Shown here: piece by piece, positions 8,249-15,287 of the stretch | How positions within the stretch are numbered: the stretch's first letter is position 1 | How the letters are laid out: every line of letters begins with the position of its first letter | Origin: Echinicola vietnamensis DSM 17526 | GTDB taxonomy: Bacteria; Bacteroidota; Bacteroidia; Cytophagales; Cyclobacteriaceae | Assembly (NCBI RefSeq): GCF_000325705.1 | Contig: NC_019904.1 | Coordinates: 4,156,001-4,220,000, forward strand | DNA: 64,000 bases | Reading direction: 5' to 3' | Translations under genes and position numbers: made by a program | The notes under the pieces: generated by a model | The model's input: only the letters and a program-made list of their open reading frames with translations | Database searches by the model: none | What the model was told of the DNA's origin: nothing

Positions 8249-9112
8249 ATGAACATCAAACAAGCAAGCGAGTTGTCCATTATTGCCTTTCTTGAAAAGC
8301 TTGGCATCAAGCCCTCCAAGGTTTCCGGGGACAGTTATTTCTATCATTCCCCATACAGAAAAGAGCATACCCCTTCCTTTAAGGTCAGTGCCTCCAAGAA
8401 CCTATGGATTGATTTTGGAGACGACAATTATGGGGGAAAGGTCCTTGACCTGGTCATGAAATTGAAACCAGGCTTGTCCGTTTCCGATGCCCTTCGTTAC
8501 ATCGAAGATATTACTGGTAACTCTTTTTCTTTTCACCCACAGGTATCCATGGAAAAGGAGCATGAGCATAAAATAGTAATCCGATCGGTCAAAGCCATTG
8601 GAAGCAACCCGGCCTTAATGGACTACCTTCTCCATCGGAAGGTCAGCACCGAGACGGCATCCAAATTTTGCAAGGAAGTGTATTATTCCATAGGGGACAA
8701 AAAGTATTTCGGGATCGGAAACAAAAACGAGAACGGTTGGGCCATCCGGAATGTCTATTGGAAAGGAAGCAGTGCCCAGGGCATTAGTTACTATCCGGGT
8801 GATGGCAAAACCCTCCAAATGTTCGAAGGGATTTTTGACCTACTCAGCTTTTATGAGCGAAACCAAAAAGAGGCCGAATTCGATGACTTTCTGGTGCTGA
8901 ATTCCCTGTCCAACATGGATGCGGCAAGAAAGATTATAGCAGATTTTCCACGGGTAAACCTCTACCTGGACAACGATATACAGGGCAAGGCGTGGACCAA
9001 AAGATTGCTTAAAGACTTCAGCCAATGCACTGATCAATCAGGTAAATATTTAGGGCATAAGGATCTAAACGACTACCACCGAAAGTCAAAAAGCGTTGGT
9101 ATGCGAATGTAG
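8249..9112 (+). CDS. DnaG-like primase with CHC2-type and TOPRIM domains
   Basis: 287 residues. The N-terminal 70 residues follow the CHC2 primase zinc-finger fold (SPYRKEHTPSFKVSASKNLWIDFG), but the usual metal-binding Cys/His are largely missing: the position normally 'CPFH' reads 'HSPYR'. The TOPRIM domain has the catalytic Glu193 (MFEGIFDLLSF) and the acidic DxD motif at Asp241/Asp243 (YLDND). It should prime DNA synthesis for the element. It follows the TACTACA array and precedes the hairpin at 9128-9180 and the mobilisation genes. Confidence 0.85.
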   Translation: MNIKQASELSIIAFLEKLGIKPSKVSGDSYFYHSPYRKEHTPSFKVSASKNLWIDFGDDNYGGKVLDLVMKLKPGLSVSDALRYIEDITGNSFSFHPQVSMEKEHEHKIVIRSVKAIGSNPALMDYLLHRKVSTETASKFCKEVYYSIGDKKYFGIGNKNENGWAIRNVYWKGSSAQGISYYPGDGKTLQMFEGIFDLLSFYERNQKEAEFDDFLVLNSLSNMDAARKIIADFPRVNLYLDNDIQGKAWTKRLLKDFSQCTDQSGKYLGHKDLNDYHRKSKSVGMRM

Positions 9113-9127
9113 CAACGTTTTATAAGT

Positions 9128-9180
9128 CGAAGCGAAGCAAGCCATGTTTTGGTAAGACCAAAACGGCTTGCTTCGCTTCG
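9128..9180. other. Large two-part inverted repeat upstream of mobC (candidate oriT or terminator)
   Basis: A 16-bp perfect stem (CGAAGCGAAGCAAGCC at 9128-9143 with its complement at 9165-9180) encloses, after an AT bulge, an 8-bp perfect stem GTTTTGGT/ACCAAAAC with an AAG loop. All 24 pairs are perfect. It lies in the 101-bp gap before mobC, where the oriT of mobilizable elements is often found. There is no T tract after it, so a simple terminator is less likely. Confidence 0.55.
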
Positions 9181-9213
9181 CTCAGGTTGAAATTCACTCC
9201 GTTCATTTCACTC

Positions 9214-9558
9214 ATGGGAAGACCAAAGAAACCCGAGGATCAGAAGAGGAATATAAAGTTTACTTTCCGCATGACCGAAGAAGAGGTCAGGCTGCTGGGA
9301 AGTCTATGCGAAGTGGCAGCGATGCCGGCCGCTGACGTGGTCAGGGCCTGTGTGTTCAAAAACAGGTTGCCCAAGGCCAAGGTGCCCAAACTGGACAGGC
9401 AGACCTATGTGGAGCTCAAAAGGATCGGCAACAATATCAACCAGATCGCAAGGCAACTCAATTCAAAATTTGAAGTGTCCGCAGACAGGATGAGGGCGAT
9501 TGATGCCCTTTCCGCAAAACTGGACCAGATCATCAAACTGCTGCTCCATGATCGCTAA
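9214..9558 (+). CDS. mobC: MobC-family relaxosome accessory protein
   Basis: 114 residues from the ATG at 9214 (a TTG at 9187 is in frame). It begins MGRPKKPEDQKRNIKFTFRM, the ribbon-helix-helix-like N-terminus of Bacteroidota MobC proteins, and continues with the family segment LKRIGNNINQIARQLN. MobC binds near oriT and helps the relaxase open and nick the DNA. The last 11 bp overlap the start of the relaxase gene, so the two are translationally coupled. Confidence 0.88.
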   Translation: MGRPKKPEDQKRNIKFTFRMTEEEVRLLGSLCEVAAMPAADVVRACVFKNRLPKAKVPKLDRQTYVELKRIGNNINQIARQLNSKFEVSADRMRAIDALSAKLDQIIKLLLHDR

Positions 9559-10723
9559 ACAGTCCATCGGAAAAAATTTTATGGGAGCACTGGATTACAA
9601 TCTCAAAAAGATGGTGGCCAGTGATGAAGGAAAACGTGCTGAAGTCCTGGAAACCAACTTCACTAGTTTGGACAGGGAAATGGTACAGAGAGAAGTGGAG
9701 TTGATGAAGAGTATGAATCCCGGACTCAAGCGGAATACCTACCACGTCAGCCTAAGCTTTGGCAAGGAGGAAAAAATATCAAATGCAAAAATGTTGTCCA
9801 TTGCGGGTGAATACCTGAAAGGCATGGGCTTCGATGACAATGCCTATGTTATTTTCAGGCATCATGATGCCGACCATTCCCACTGCCACTTGCTGGCACT
9901 GAGAAACCGGTTTGATGGATCGGTGGTTTCTGACAGCAATAATTTTAGAAGGAGTGAAAGCCTCGTACGGAAACTGGAAAAGAAATATGGGCTTCAACAA
10001 GTAAAGAGCAGCAAGGAAGCTAAGATTAAGGCACCCAATAAGGATGAAATCGAAATGGTTATGAGGACCGGAAAACCCTCCAAGAAAATGGTGCTGCAGC
10101 AAATTGTTGGAGAGGCCTTGAATCAGACCAATACTATGGCAGACTTTATCCAAAAAGTCGAGGTAGCAGGGGCCAATCTACTGTTCAACCAGGCCAGTAC
10201 CGGCAGGGTATCAGGAGTGGCCTACTGCTATGGAGGCTTCAAGGCCAAAGGGCAATCCTTGGGCAACCAGTTCAAATGGAAGAATATCGCAAATACTTTA
10301 AACTATGAGCAAACTAGAGATCGCCAAGCAATTGGCCAGGCAAACACAAGAACAACATCAAAATACCCAGGAGGGCTATCAGGAAATGGTCAAAAAGCAA
10401 CTCGAGTTCATGGGGTACATTCCCAAGATCCAGGACAGTCTCCTGCACATCAGCAGAAAGCTGGACAGACAGAACGATCAGATCGAGACAAATTATCAGT
10501 GCGTAGTAAAAATGAAATCCAATTTGGAACTGATAAAAATGGACCTTCAAAATCAGCGGGAATTACAGCAAAAGACGGAAAAGAAATTGGCCTTGGTCAT
10601 CAAATTATTGGCAGTGCCATTGATATTCTTGACCTGTTGCTTAGGCCTGTTCCTACTGCTGAGGAGGTAGATCCAATTCCTCGGAAGAAAAAGAAGAAGC
10701 GGAAAAAGGGTAGGAGTATTTAG
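9548..10723 (+). CDS. mobA: Relaxase/mobilisation nuclease (MobA/VirD2-like)
   Basis: 391 residues from the ATG at 9548, which overlaps the end of mobC. The relaxase domain (about 1-200) shows the probable nucleophile region near the start (MIAKQSIGKNFMGALDYNL has a Tyr at 17) and the metal-binding triad in HHDADHSHCH (residues 105-114). The relaxase nicks oriT and stays bound to the 5' end during transfer. After NYEQTRDRQAI the C-terminal 140 residues are Gln/Gly/Lys-rich and low in structure, and end in a Lys/Arg run (RKKKKKRKKGRS). The low-complexity tail is explained by a second gene nested in another frame at 10305-10670. Confidence 0.92.
   Translation: MIAKQSIGKNFMGALDYNLKKMVASDEGKRAEVLETNFTSLDREMVQREVELMKSMNPGLKRNTYHVSLSFGKEEKISNAKMLSIAGEYLKGMGFDDNAYVIFRHHDADHSHCHLLALRNRFDGSVVSDSNNFRRSESLVRKLEKKYGLQQVKSSKEAKIKAPNKDEIEMVMRTGKPSKKMVLQQIVGEALNQTNTMADFIQKVEVAGANLLFNQASTGRVSGVAYCYGGFKAKGQSLGNQFKWKNIANTLNYEQTRDRQAIGQANTRTTSKYPGGLSGNGQKATRVHGVHSQDPGQSPAHQQKAGQTERSDRDKLSVRSKNEIQFGTDKNGPSKSAGITAKDGKEIGLGHQIIGSAIDILDLLLRPVPTAEEVDPIPRKKKKKRKKGRSI
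10305..10670 (+). CDS. MobB-like coiled-coil membrane protein nested in the relaxase gene
   Basis: 121 residues read in a different frame wholly inside the relaxase gene. Residues 1-90 are strongly helical and charged with heptad character (QLARQTQEQHQNTQEGYQEM, then KIQDSLLHISRKLDRQNDQI). They are followed by a single C-terminal transmembrane helix (about 95-118, LLAVPLIFLTCCLGLFLLL) and an RR end. That coherent design argues for a real gene. In plasmid RSF1010, mobB is likewise nested in the relaxase gene and encodes a membrane protein that stabilises the relaxosome; a similar role is inferred here from layout and topology, not from sequence identity. Confidence 0.72.
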   Translation: MSKLEIAKQLARQTQEQHQNTQEGYQEMVKKQLEFMGYIPKIQDSLLHISRKLDRQNDQIETNYQCVVKMKSNLELIKMDLQNQRELQQKTEKKLALVIKLLAVPLIFLTCCLGLFLLLRR

Positions 10724-10730
10724 TCGTTTT

Positions 10731-11150
10731 TTACTTTCTAGTAAAACTACTTTCTAATCCTAATCCGTTAGATAGGTTTAATTTGTGTTTTGTAAAAGTT
10801 AGAAACATAGATCCACCATTATCCGAAAAATTCAGTCTAAACAGGGTAATTGATTTAATTCCAGAGGTTTCCGTTAAAACAATCTCATAATCAGTCTCCT
10901 GTATGGTAGTTTCATCTTCAAGGATTTTCAGCTTCCCATCTTTGCTGAAGATATAAGTTTTGGTTTTTCCTTCACTCTCAGGTGTTTTGACGACTGGTTC
11001 TTGACCTCTATAGTGAACAATAGTTTCTTCCCAGTTCCATTCTCCTATAATTGCTTTTTTGATCCCATCCAAAGTTTGGACTGGTTCGGGAGCTTCTGCA
11101 TTACATTCAGCGAGCAGGAATAATAAAAGTATAAATGAAAATTTGTTCAT
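10731..11150 (-). CDS. Lipocalin-like lipoprotein, hypothetical
   Basis: 139 residues. A short signal peptide ends in the lipobox LLAEC (Cys16), so the protein is probably lipidated. The rest has the strand-rich pattern of small lipocalin-like Bacteroidota lipoproteins: an opening helix and 'IIGEWNWEETIVHYRG', then strands with KTKTYIFSKDGKLKIL and TDYEIVLTE. No catalytic residues are evident. It lies 7 bp from the end of the relaxase gene on the opposite strand and is probably cargo of the mobile element. Confidence 0.75.
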   Translation of the reverse strand: MNKFSFILLLFLLAECNAEAPEPVQTLDGIKKAIIGEWNWEETIVHYRGQEPVVKTPESEGKTKTYIFSKDGKLKILEDETTIQETDYEIVLTETSGIKSITLFRLNFSDNGGSMFLTFTKHKLNLSNGLGLESSFTRK

Positions 11151-11264
11151 TTTAGTCCTCTTTTAGCTAAGACGAAAAATTGCTCTTCTACGCTACAATA
11201 TCTCAATAGTTAATACATCCTAATAATTTTTGGACCAATTTATCCAAAGATGTTTATCTCGTAA

Positions 11265-11712
11265 TACTTAACCCATTTGTTGCTTCATCATTTTCTTGAT
11301 CAACACGGCGTAGATTGGTTGGCTCTGTTTGAACAACTACAATTGAACGACAGTCAAAAACAGGCATCGAACTTAGGTCTTTAAAGAATTATGAATTGTT
11401 AGAGCCAAAGGAAAAAGGTAAAGGACTTTATTATGTTGTTGGCTCAAATTAAGTGCACCAGCTCATGATTTAAGTACACTACCTCAGTATTTAAGTGCAC
11501 CAGTCTAGGATTTAAGTACACCACCTAGCAATAGCAAGGTGCTTGAAAACCGAATAAATGAACTAAATCAGAGAGAAACACGACCACACAAAAATGGGGA
11601 TATTATTAAGAATATTTGTGAAGAAAGGGCAGAGAAAGTTGCGTATATTTTAAACCAGGGTCAAAGGGAGAAAACCAAGCAAAGAATTGATTATTCAAAT
11701 CCTCTAGAATAA
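11265..11712 (+). pseudogene. Remnant of an AAA_4/AlbA_2-type putative DNA-binding protein
   Basis: Three disrupted reading pieces resemble the C-terminal part of AAA_4 (AlbA_2/Schlafen-type) proteins. First, HGVDWLALFEQLQLNDSQKQ runs into a TAA at 11382. Next, in another frame, LKNYELLEPKEKGKGLYYVV matches the winged-helix wing. Then, after another frame change and past an in-frame TAG, a heptad LSxPxxD repeat leads to QRETRPHKNGDIIKNICEER and a TAA at 11710-11712. The middle of the domain is missing. The assignment comes from recalled family patterns and is moderate. Confidence 0.6.
11449..11532 (+). repeat. Four tandem 21-bp repeats
   Basis: Units start at 11449, 11470, 11491 and 11512, each beginning TTAAGT(G/A)CAC. 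In the pseudogene frame they encode a seven-residue repeat of the type LSTPxxD. The 21-bp period equals seven codons, so this is a decayed protein repeat and not a regulatory array. Confidence 0.75.
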
Positions 11713-11715
11713 ATC

Positions 11716-12141
11716 CTATTTATTGTTTATCAATCGCTCCAATCTAGACATCATTTCATCCTTTTCCATTAACATCCTTTCATACAATGCTATTTTTTCC
11801 TCATGTAGCTGGATCAACTTGTCTACTGGATGAAAAGTAGGGTAGTTATTATAAATGAAGCCTGTGGCGCTATCATTAGCATGAAAAGTATTCGAAATAA
11901 TATTCACCGCCTGCTCCTCATCAAAGTTTTGGATGGCTTCCAGGGGGATATGAAGAATTTCAGAAACTTGTTGGAGGATGTCCTCTTCGATAGTATCTTT
12001 TTGTTCCAATAAGGAAATTTTCTTTTGGGACCATTCCTCTCCCATTTCGTGCGCCAAAGAATCTTGTTTGATGCCAAGCATTTCCCTAAAGCGTTTGATA
12101 TTTCTGCCCTGATGGATATTTCTTGAAGTTGAATTTGTCAT
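11716..12141 (-). CDS. XRE-family helix-turn-helix regulator
   Basis: 141 residues. An XRE HTH occupies about residues 10-68 (GRNIKRFREMLGIKQDSLAH, then EWSQKKISLLEQK). A linker and a C-terminal amphipathic helix (KLIQLHEEKIALYERMLMEK and following) probably dimerise the protein. This design recurs among small regulators of Bacteroidota mobile elements. It is divergent from the metallopeptidase gene across a 336-bp AT-rich gap and may control the cargo. Its 3' end lies 3 bp from the end of the pseudogene. Confidence 0.85.
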   Translation of the reverse strand: MTNSTSRNIHQGRNIKRFREMLGIKQDSLAHEMGEEWSQKKISLLEQKDTIEEDILQQVSEILHIPLEAIQNFDEEQAVNIISNTFHANDSATGFIYNNYPTFHPVDKLIQLHEEKIALYERMLMEKDEMMSRLERLINNK

Positions 12142-12477
12142 ATGGCTTGGTTGCTAAAAAACTAAAAGGCAAGTTAAGAAATATGAAAGAATGAAGAAAA
12201 TATTTTTCATTAAACGCTTGATATAACGACGATAAAAATTATTGTTTGAGGGAATATTCAGAAATTGAAGTATGTTAAACATATCCTTTTGCAATGAACC
12301 TTGGTTCTTTCCTAAACTAAATAGATATGAATGACCAAAAAGATCATAGTAACACCTTATGTATATAATAGAATATTTTTTATGTATAATGTTGTGTTTC
12401 ATGACTTTTTTTTGGTGAAAAAAAATATTATCATTATTTTCATTTAAAATTTTTATCAATCTAAACCTTTTTAAACA
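12142..12477. other. AT-rich divergent intergenic region
   Basis: These 336 bp separate the XRE regulator from the metallopeptidase gene and presumably hold both promoters. A 101-codon minus-strand frame at 12154-12459 consists of AT-driven Ile/Asn/Lys/Phe codons without any family feature and was not accepted. No clear operator was found. Confidence 0.4.
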
Positions 12478-13770
12478 ATGAAAAGAACATTTTATTTAAT
12501 GGCAATTTGTGTTTGTTTATTATTTTCCTGTAAGATGGAAAGTGATTTGGATCCAGTCATTCCTGACCAAGATTTAGGATTATCAAATTTATATTTGGGA
12601 GGAGACAAAGACATGGATAGGTTTTTAGAACTTTATGGATTAAAAAATGCAGAAGTCCAAGATTTAGGAGAGTTTTATTTTGTTGACAATTGTATTTTAG
12701 CAAATAAAGACAAATTATTATCAGGTGTATACGATATTAATTCTGATAAAAAAGGAAATGAAAATGCCCAAGTCAGAACTACTGCTTTAGTAAGCAGTTC
12801 AGCTTGGAATTATAAGCTAATAAAGGTCAAAATAGATAATTCAATACCTTCATCGGGGGTTGATAATTGGAGGCCTGAAATTGAACAAGCATTGGAAGAT
12901 TTAAATGATGTTAAGAATTTTAGGCTAAAATTTGAATTGGTTAGCTCTGGAGATTATGATATTTTGATAAAATCTGATGTAGGGGACCCTATTCCTTACA
13001 ATGCGATTGCCGGAGCTGATTGGCCTTCCAGTGGATTACCAGGAAGTCCAATATTAATTAATTTAGATTATACAAATATCAATGATCCATCTAATCCGTA
13101 TGACGATATTTATAATTGGACAGTTCCTAGTGCTGTGAAAAGAAGAAATATTGTTCATGAAATTGGACATTGTATAGGATATAGGCATACTAATTACGAA
13201 GATTTAAACGAGGGGCCTGGTTCTATAGGGCAAATTTATGTCCCTGGTACTTTTACCACAGACCCAAATTCTGTAATGAATGGAGGAACAGCAAATACGC
13301 CTTGGAGCGGATTTTCTCCATTTGATATTTTAACTTGCAGAACTATCTACAATTATGACTGGGGAGAGGTACCATTATTTACTTACAGAACCAGTCATGG
13401 GGGAAATTTGATGTCTCACCATTGGTCTGGTGATTGGTATGAATATCAAAATTACTCTTATCAAGGATTTACTGGATTTTTTTACCAATATCAAAAGAGC
13501 GGAACAGTACCTCTTTACAGGTATAATCACACAACTGGATTAGATTATATAAGTATTGATTCAAATATTCCGAATATAGACTCTGCCTTTACTCTTGATA
13601 AAATTATCGGTTATGTTTATAATTCTTCAAACTCAGAAAATATCCCCGTTTACGAATGGTATCATCCAAATGAAGGGCATTATTTCACTACTAATTCTAA
13701 TGAAGGCTATGTTAGTGGAGCTGGATGGGTTGGCGGAGGAGTAGCATTTTATGTTGAGAGTTTTTATTGA
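12478..13770 (+). CDS. Secreted HEIGH-type metallopeptidase lipoprotein with DUF5648-like repeats
   Basis: 430 residues. The signal peptide ends in a lipobox (LLFSC, Cys18), so it is likely surface or periplasmic. The catalytic domain has the extended zinc motif HEIGHCIGYRH (residues 227-237) and a Met-turn at NSVMNGG (Met267), as in the dual-action HEIGH (M57-like) metzincins. The C-terminal 140 residues hold three degenerate units of DUF5648 type, each with an 'xPxYxYxxxxxxHxxT' pattern (VPLFTYRTSHGGNLMS, VPLYRYNHTTGLDYIS, IPVYEWYHPNEGHYFT), which suggests a binding module. Base composition is much more AT-rich than the backbone. It is cargo of the mobile element. Confidence 0.85.
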   Translation: MKRTFYLMAICVCLLFSCKMESDLDPVIPDQDLGLSNLYLGGDKDMDRFLELYGLKNAEVQDLGEFYFVDNCILANKDKLLSGVYDINSDKKGNENAQVRTTALVSSSAWNYKLIKVKIDNSIPSSGVDNWRPEIEQALEDLNDVKNFRLKFELVSSGDYDILIKSDVGDPIPYNAIAGADWPSSGLPGSPILINLDYTNINDPSNPYDDIYNWTVPSAVKRRNIVHEIGHCIGYRHTNYEDLNEGPGSIGQIYVPGTFTTDPNSVMNGGTANTPWSGFSPFDILTCRTIYNYDWGEVPLFTYRTSHGGNLMSHHWSGDWYEYQNYSYQGFTGFFYQYQKSGTVPLYRYNHTTGLDYISIDSNIPNIDSAFTLDKIIGYVYNSSNSENIPVYEWYHPNEGHYFTTNSNEGYVSGAGWVGGGVAFYVESFY

Positions 13771-13786
13771 TTTATTAAAAAGAATT

Positions 13787-13807
13787 CCTCGAGGCTCTGC
13801 CTCGGGG
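13787..13807 (+). terminator. Hairpin after the metallopeptidase gene
   Basis: An 8-bp stem CCTCGAGG/CCTCGGGG with one G:U pair and a CTCTG loop lies 17 bp after the stop codon and is followed by a T-rich stretch. Confidence 0.6.
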
Positions 13808-13831
13808 TTGTTCATTTATTGTTGATTAAAT

Positions 13832-13870
13832 AAAAAAGCTAAGCAATAGACTGATTCTTGCTTAGTTTTT
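13832..13870. terminator. Second hairpin with A and T tracts
   Basis: CTAAGCAA and TTGCTTAG pair across an 11-nt loop, with AAAAAAG before and TTTTTT after. It follows the first hairpin by 25 bp, so the metallopeptidase gene seems well insulated from the methyltransferase gene. Confidence 0.65.
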
Positions 13871-13944
13871 TATTTTGGATTGATTTGGATTATATATTTG
13901 TCCAACAAAAAAATAAAGTAGGATAAAATTTTATTAGGATAATA

Positions 13945-14877
13945 ATGACTGACATAAATAAAAGGACCACCTGTGTTGCATGTGGTAATGAAAATAATAA
14001 TAATGTATTTACTGCTTCAGAGAAAATGTTTAGGATGTGGAATGAATTTGATTATCTAGAATGTAGCAAATGTAAATCCTTGCAGATTATCACTCCTCCT
14101 GAAGATTTATCAGAATATTATGTGTCAGAATATTATGCATTTCAAGCATTAAATAGTAGCGATAAACTTCGAAATATTTTCAAAAGGTTAAGATGGCTTA
14201 TTTATAAATGGGGAATATATAAATCTTCTTATCCCGAATATCTGAGGTGGTTATATAAACTAAAAGCTTCAGAATATGATACCATTGCGGATATTGGTTG
14301 CGGAAATGGGCAACTAATTTATGAAATGCGATGCTCGGGATTCAAAAAGTTATATGGGTTTGATCCATATTTAAATGAAGAGGTCGATGATAATGGTTTA
14401 AGACTTTACAGAGTTGATATAACTGGAGTTCACGGTAAATATGATATTGTTATGCTTAATCATTCTTTTGAGCATATGGAGTATCCCCAATTAGTATGGC
14501 AACATCTAAATGAAATTGTAAAAACCGGTGGGAAGTTACTAATTCGACTACCTGTAACAGATGGAGAAGTATGGAAAACTGAAAGAACAGATTGGTTTCA
14601 ACTAGATGCTCCTCGTCATTTTTTTATCCCAAGCGTCAATGCAATGGCAGAAATGGGAAGAAAAAACGGATTTAACTTATACTTATCTGAGTTTGATAGT
14701 ACGGAATCTCAATTTATGTTCACTTTCTTATATAAGGAAGGTAAAAGTTTTATCAATGCAGATTTAAATTCTGAATTTTCAAAAGAAGAACGGAAAAAAT
14801 ATAATAGAATGGCCGATAAGTATAATATTGACCGTAAAGGGGACCAGGTTTGTCTTTATTATGAAAAAGTTGAGTAG
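13945..14877 (+). CDS. Class I SAM-dependent methyltransferase with N-terminal zinc-ribbon
   Basis: 310 residues. Two CxxC pairs (Cys10/13 and Cys40/43) form a likely zinc ribbon, as in sugar- or polysaccharide-modifying methyltransferases of the Methyltransf_23 group. Motif I is DIGCGNG (116-122), the acidic end of strand 2 is GFDPY, and motif IV region is YDIVMLNHSFEHM. The segment LDAPRHFFIPSVNAMAEMGR is typical of this group. The substrate is probably a glycan or nucleotide sugar. It is AT-rich and is the last intact gene before attR, hence cargo. Confidence 0.85.
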   Translation: MTDINKRTTCVACGNENNNNVFTASEKMFRMWNEFDYLECSKCKSLQIITPPEDLSEYYVSEYYAFQALNSSDKLRNIFKRLRWLIYKWGIYKSSYPEYLRWLYKLKASEYDTIADIGCGNGQLIYEMRCSGFKKLYGFDPYLNEEVDDNGLRLYRVDITGVHGKYDIVMLNHSFEHMEYPQLVWQHLNEIVKTGGKLLIRLPVTDGEVWKTERTDWFQLDAPRHFFIPSVNAMAEMGRKNGFNLYLSEFDSTESQFMFTFLYKEGKSFINADLNSEFSKEERKKYNRMADKYNIDRKGDQVCLYYEKVE

Positions 14878-15225
14878 AAATTAATATAATGATTTAGGAG
14901 GAACCCAAATATCCACTTTCTGTGAAGGTGGTCAGAGACCATTTCACAAATCTGCTTACATGCAAACTTAAGGTCAACTTTCAAAAGTTGTAACCAAAAT
15001 AAGAGAAAGAACCCAATTTGAGTTCATGCCAAATATTAATTTAAGTCTACTAATCTGCACCTTTCCAAAACAATAGGGCGAAATTATAGGGAGAATACTG
15101 GAGAAATTAAGGGAAATCACTGAAATCATACTTTTGATTAGGACGAGAAAAAACCTAATAGCATTTGTACAACTTCAGTACAACCAATTAACAAGTTAAA
15201 TATTGAATTTCAACTAGTTATAATT
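14878..15225. other. Gene-free right end of the mobile element
   Basis: No credible coding frame was found in these 348 bp. Two GTACAA words at 15167 and 15178 (GTACAACTTCAGTACAAC) echo the GTACA words at the left end; the first is within CATTTGTACA, shared with 4343-4352. These are candidate integrase arm sites. Confidence 0.45.
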
Positions 15226-15243
15226 TACTGTATCGGGAAGTAA
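15226..15243 (+). other. attR: right attachment site
   Basis: TACTGTATCGGGAAGTAA matches the 3' end of mnmE (4220-4237) at 15 of 18 positions, with nine consecutive identical bases CTGTATCGG. It would translate as YCIGK-stop, a MnmE-like C-terminus, so its right half is probably the original chromosomal end of mnmE. Confidence 0.78.
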
Positions 15244-15254
15244 AAGAAAAAGAT

Positions 15255-15287
15255 AAAAAACTGTAAAATAATTTTTACAGTTTTTTT
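15255..15287 (+). terminator. Terminator directly after attR, probably the original mnmE terminator
   Basis: A 14-bp stem AAAAAACTGTAAAA/TTTTACAGTTTTTT with a TAAT loop ends in a T tract. It starts 12 bp after the attR stop codon. If the element were excised, this would sit just behind mnmE. Confidence 0.75.

Larger units (their letters stand above)
4220..15243. mobile_element. Integrative mobilizable element inserted at the 3' end of mnmE
   Basis: The element is bounded by two related 18-bp sequences, 4220-4237 (end of mnmE) and 15226-15243, that match at 15 of 18 positions and share the core CTGTATCGG. In order it holds: tyrosine integrase, membrane protein, excisionase-like HTH, VapE helicase, repeat array, primase, hairpin, mobC, relaxase with nested gene, then cargo. 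No type IV secretion genes are present, so transfer would need a helper conjugation system. Cargo from about 11.7 kb rightward is clearly more AT-rich than the backbone, which points to recent acquisition. Confidence 0.85.

Noticed and set aside
11449..11532. Tandem repeats as iterons or operator array
   Set aside because: The 21-bp period equals seven codons and reads as a decayed protein repeat in the pseudogene frame.
12154..12459. 101-codon minus-strand open frame
   Set aside because: Composition is what AT-rich DNA gives by chance; no motif, no close start signal, and it fills the divergent promoter region.
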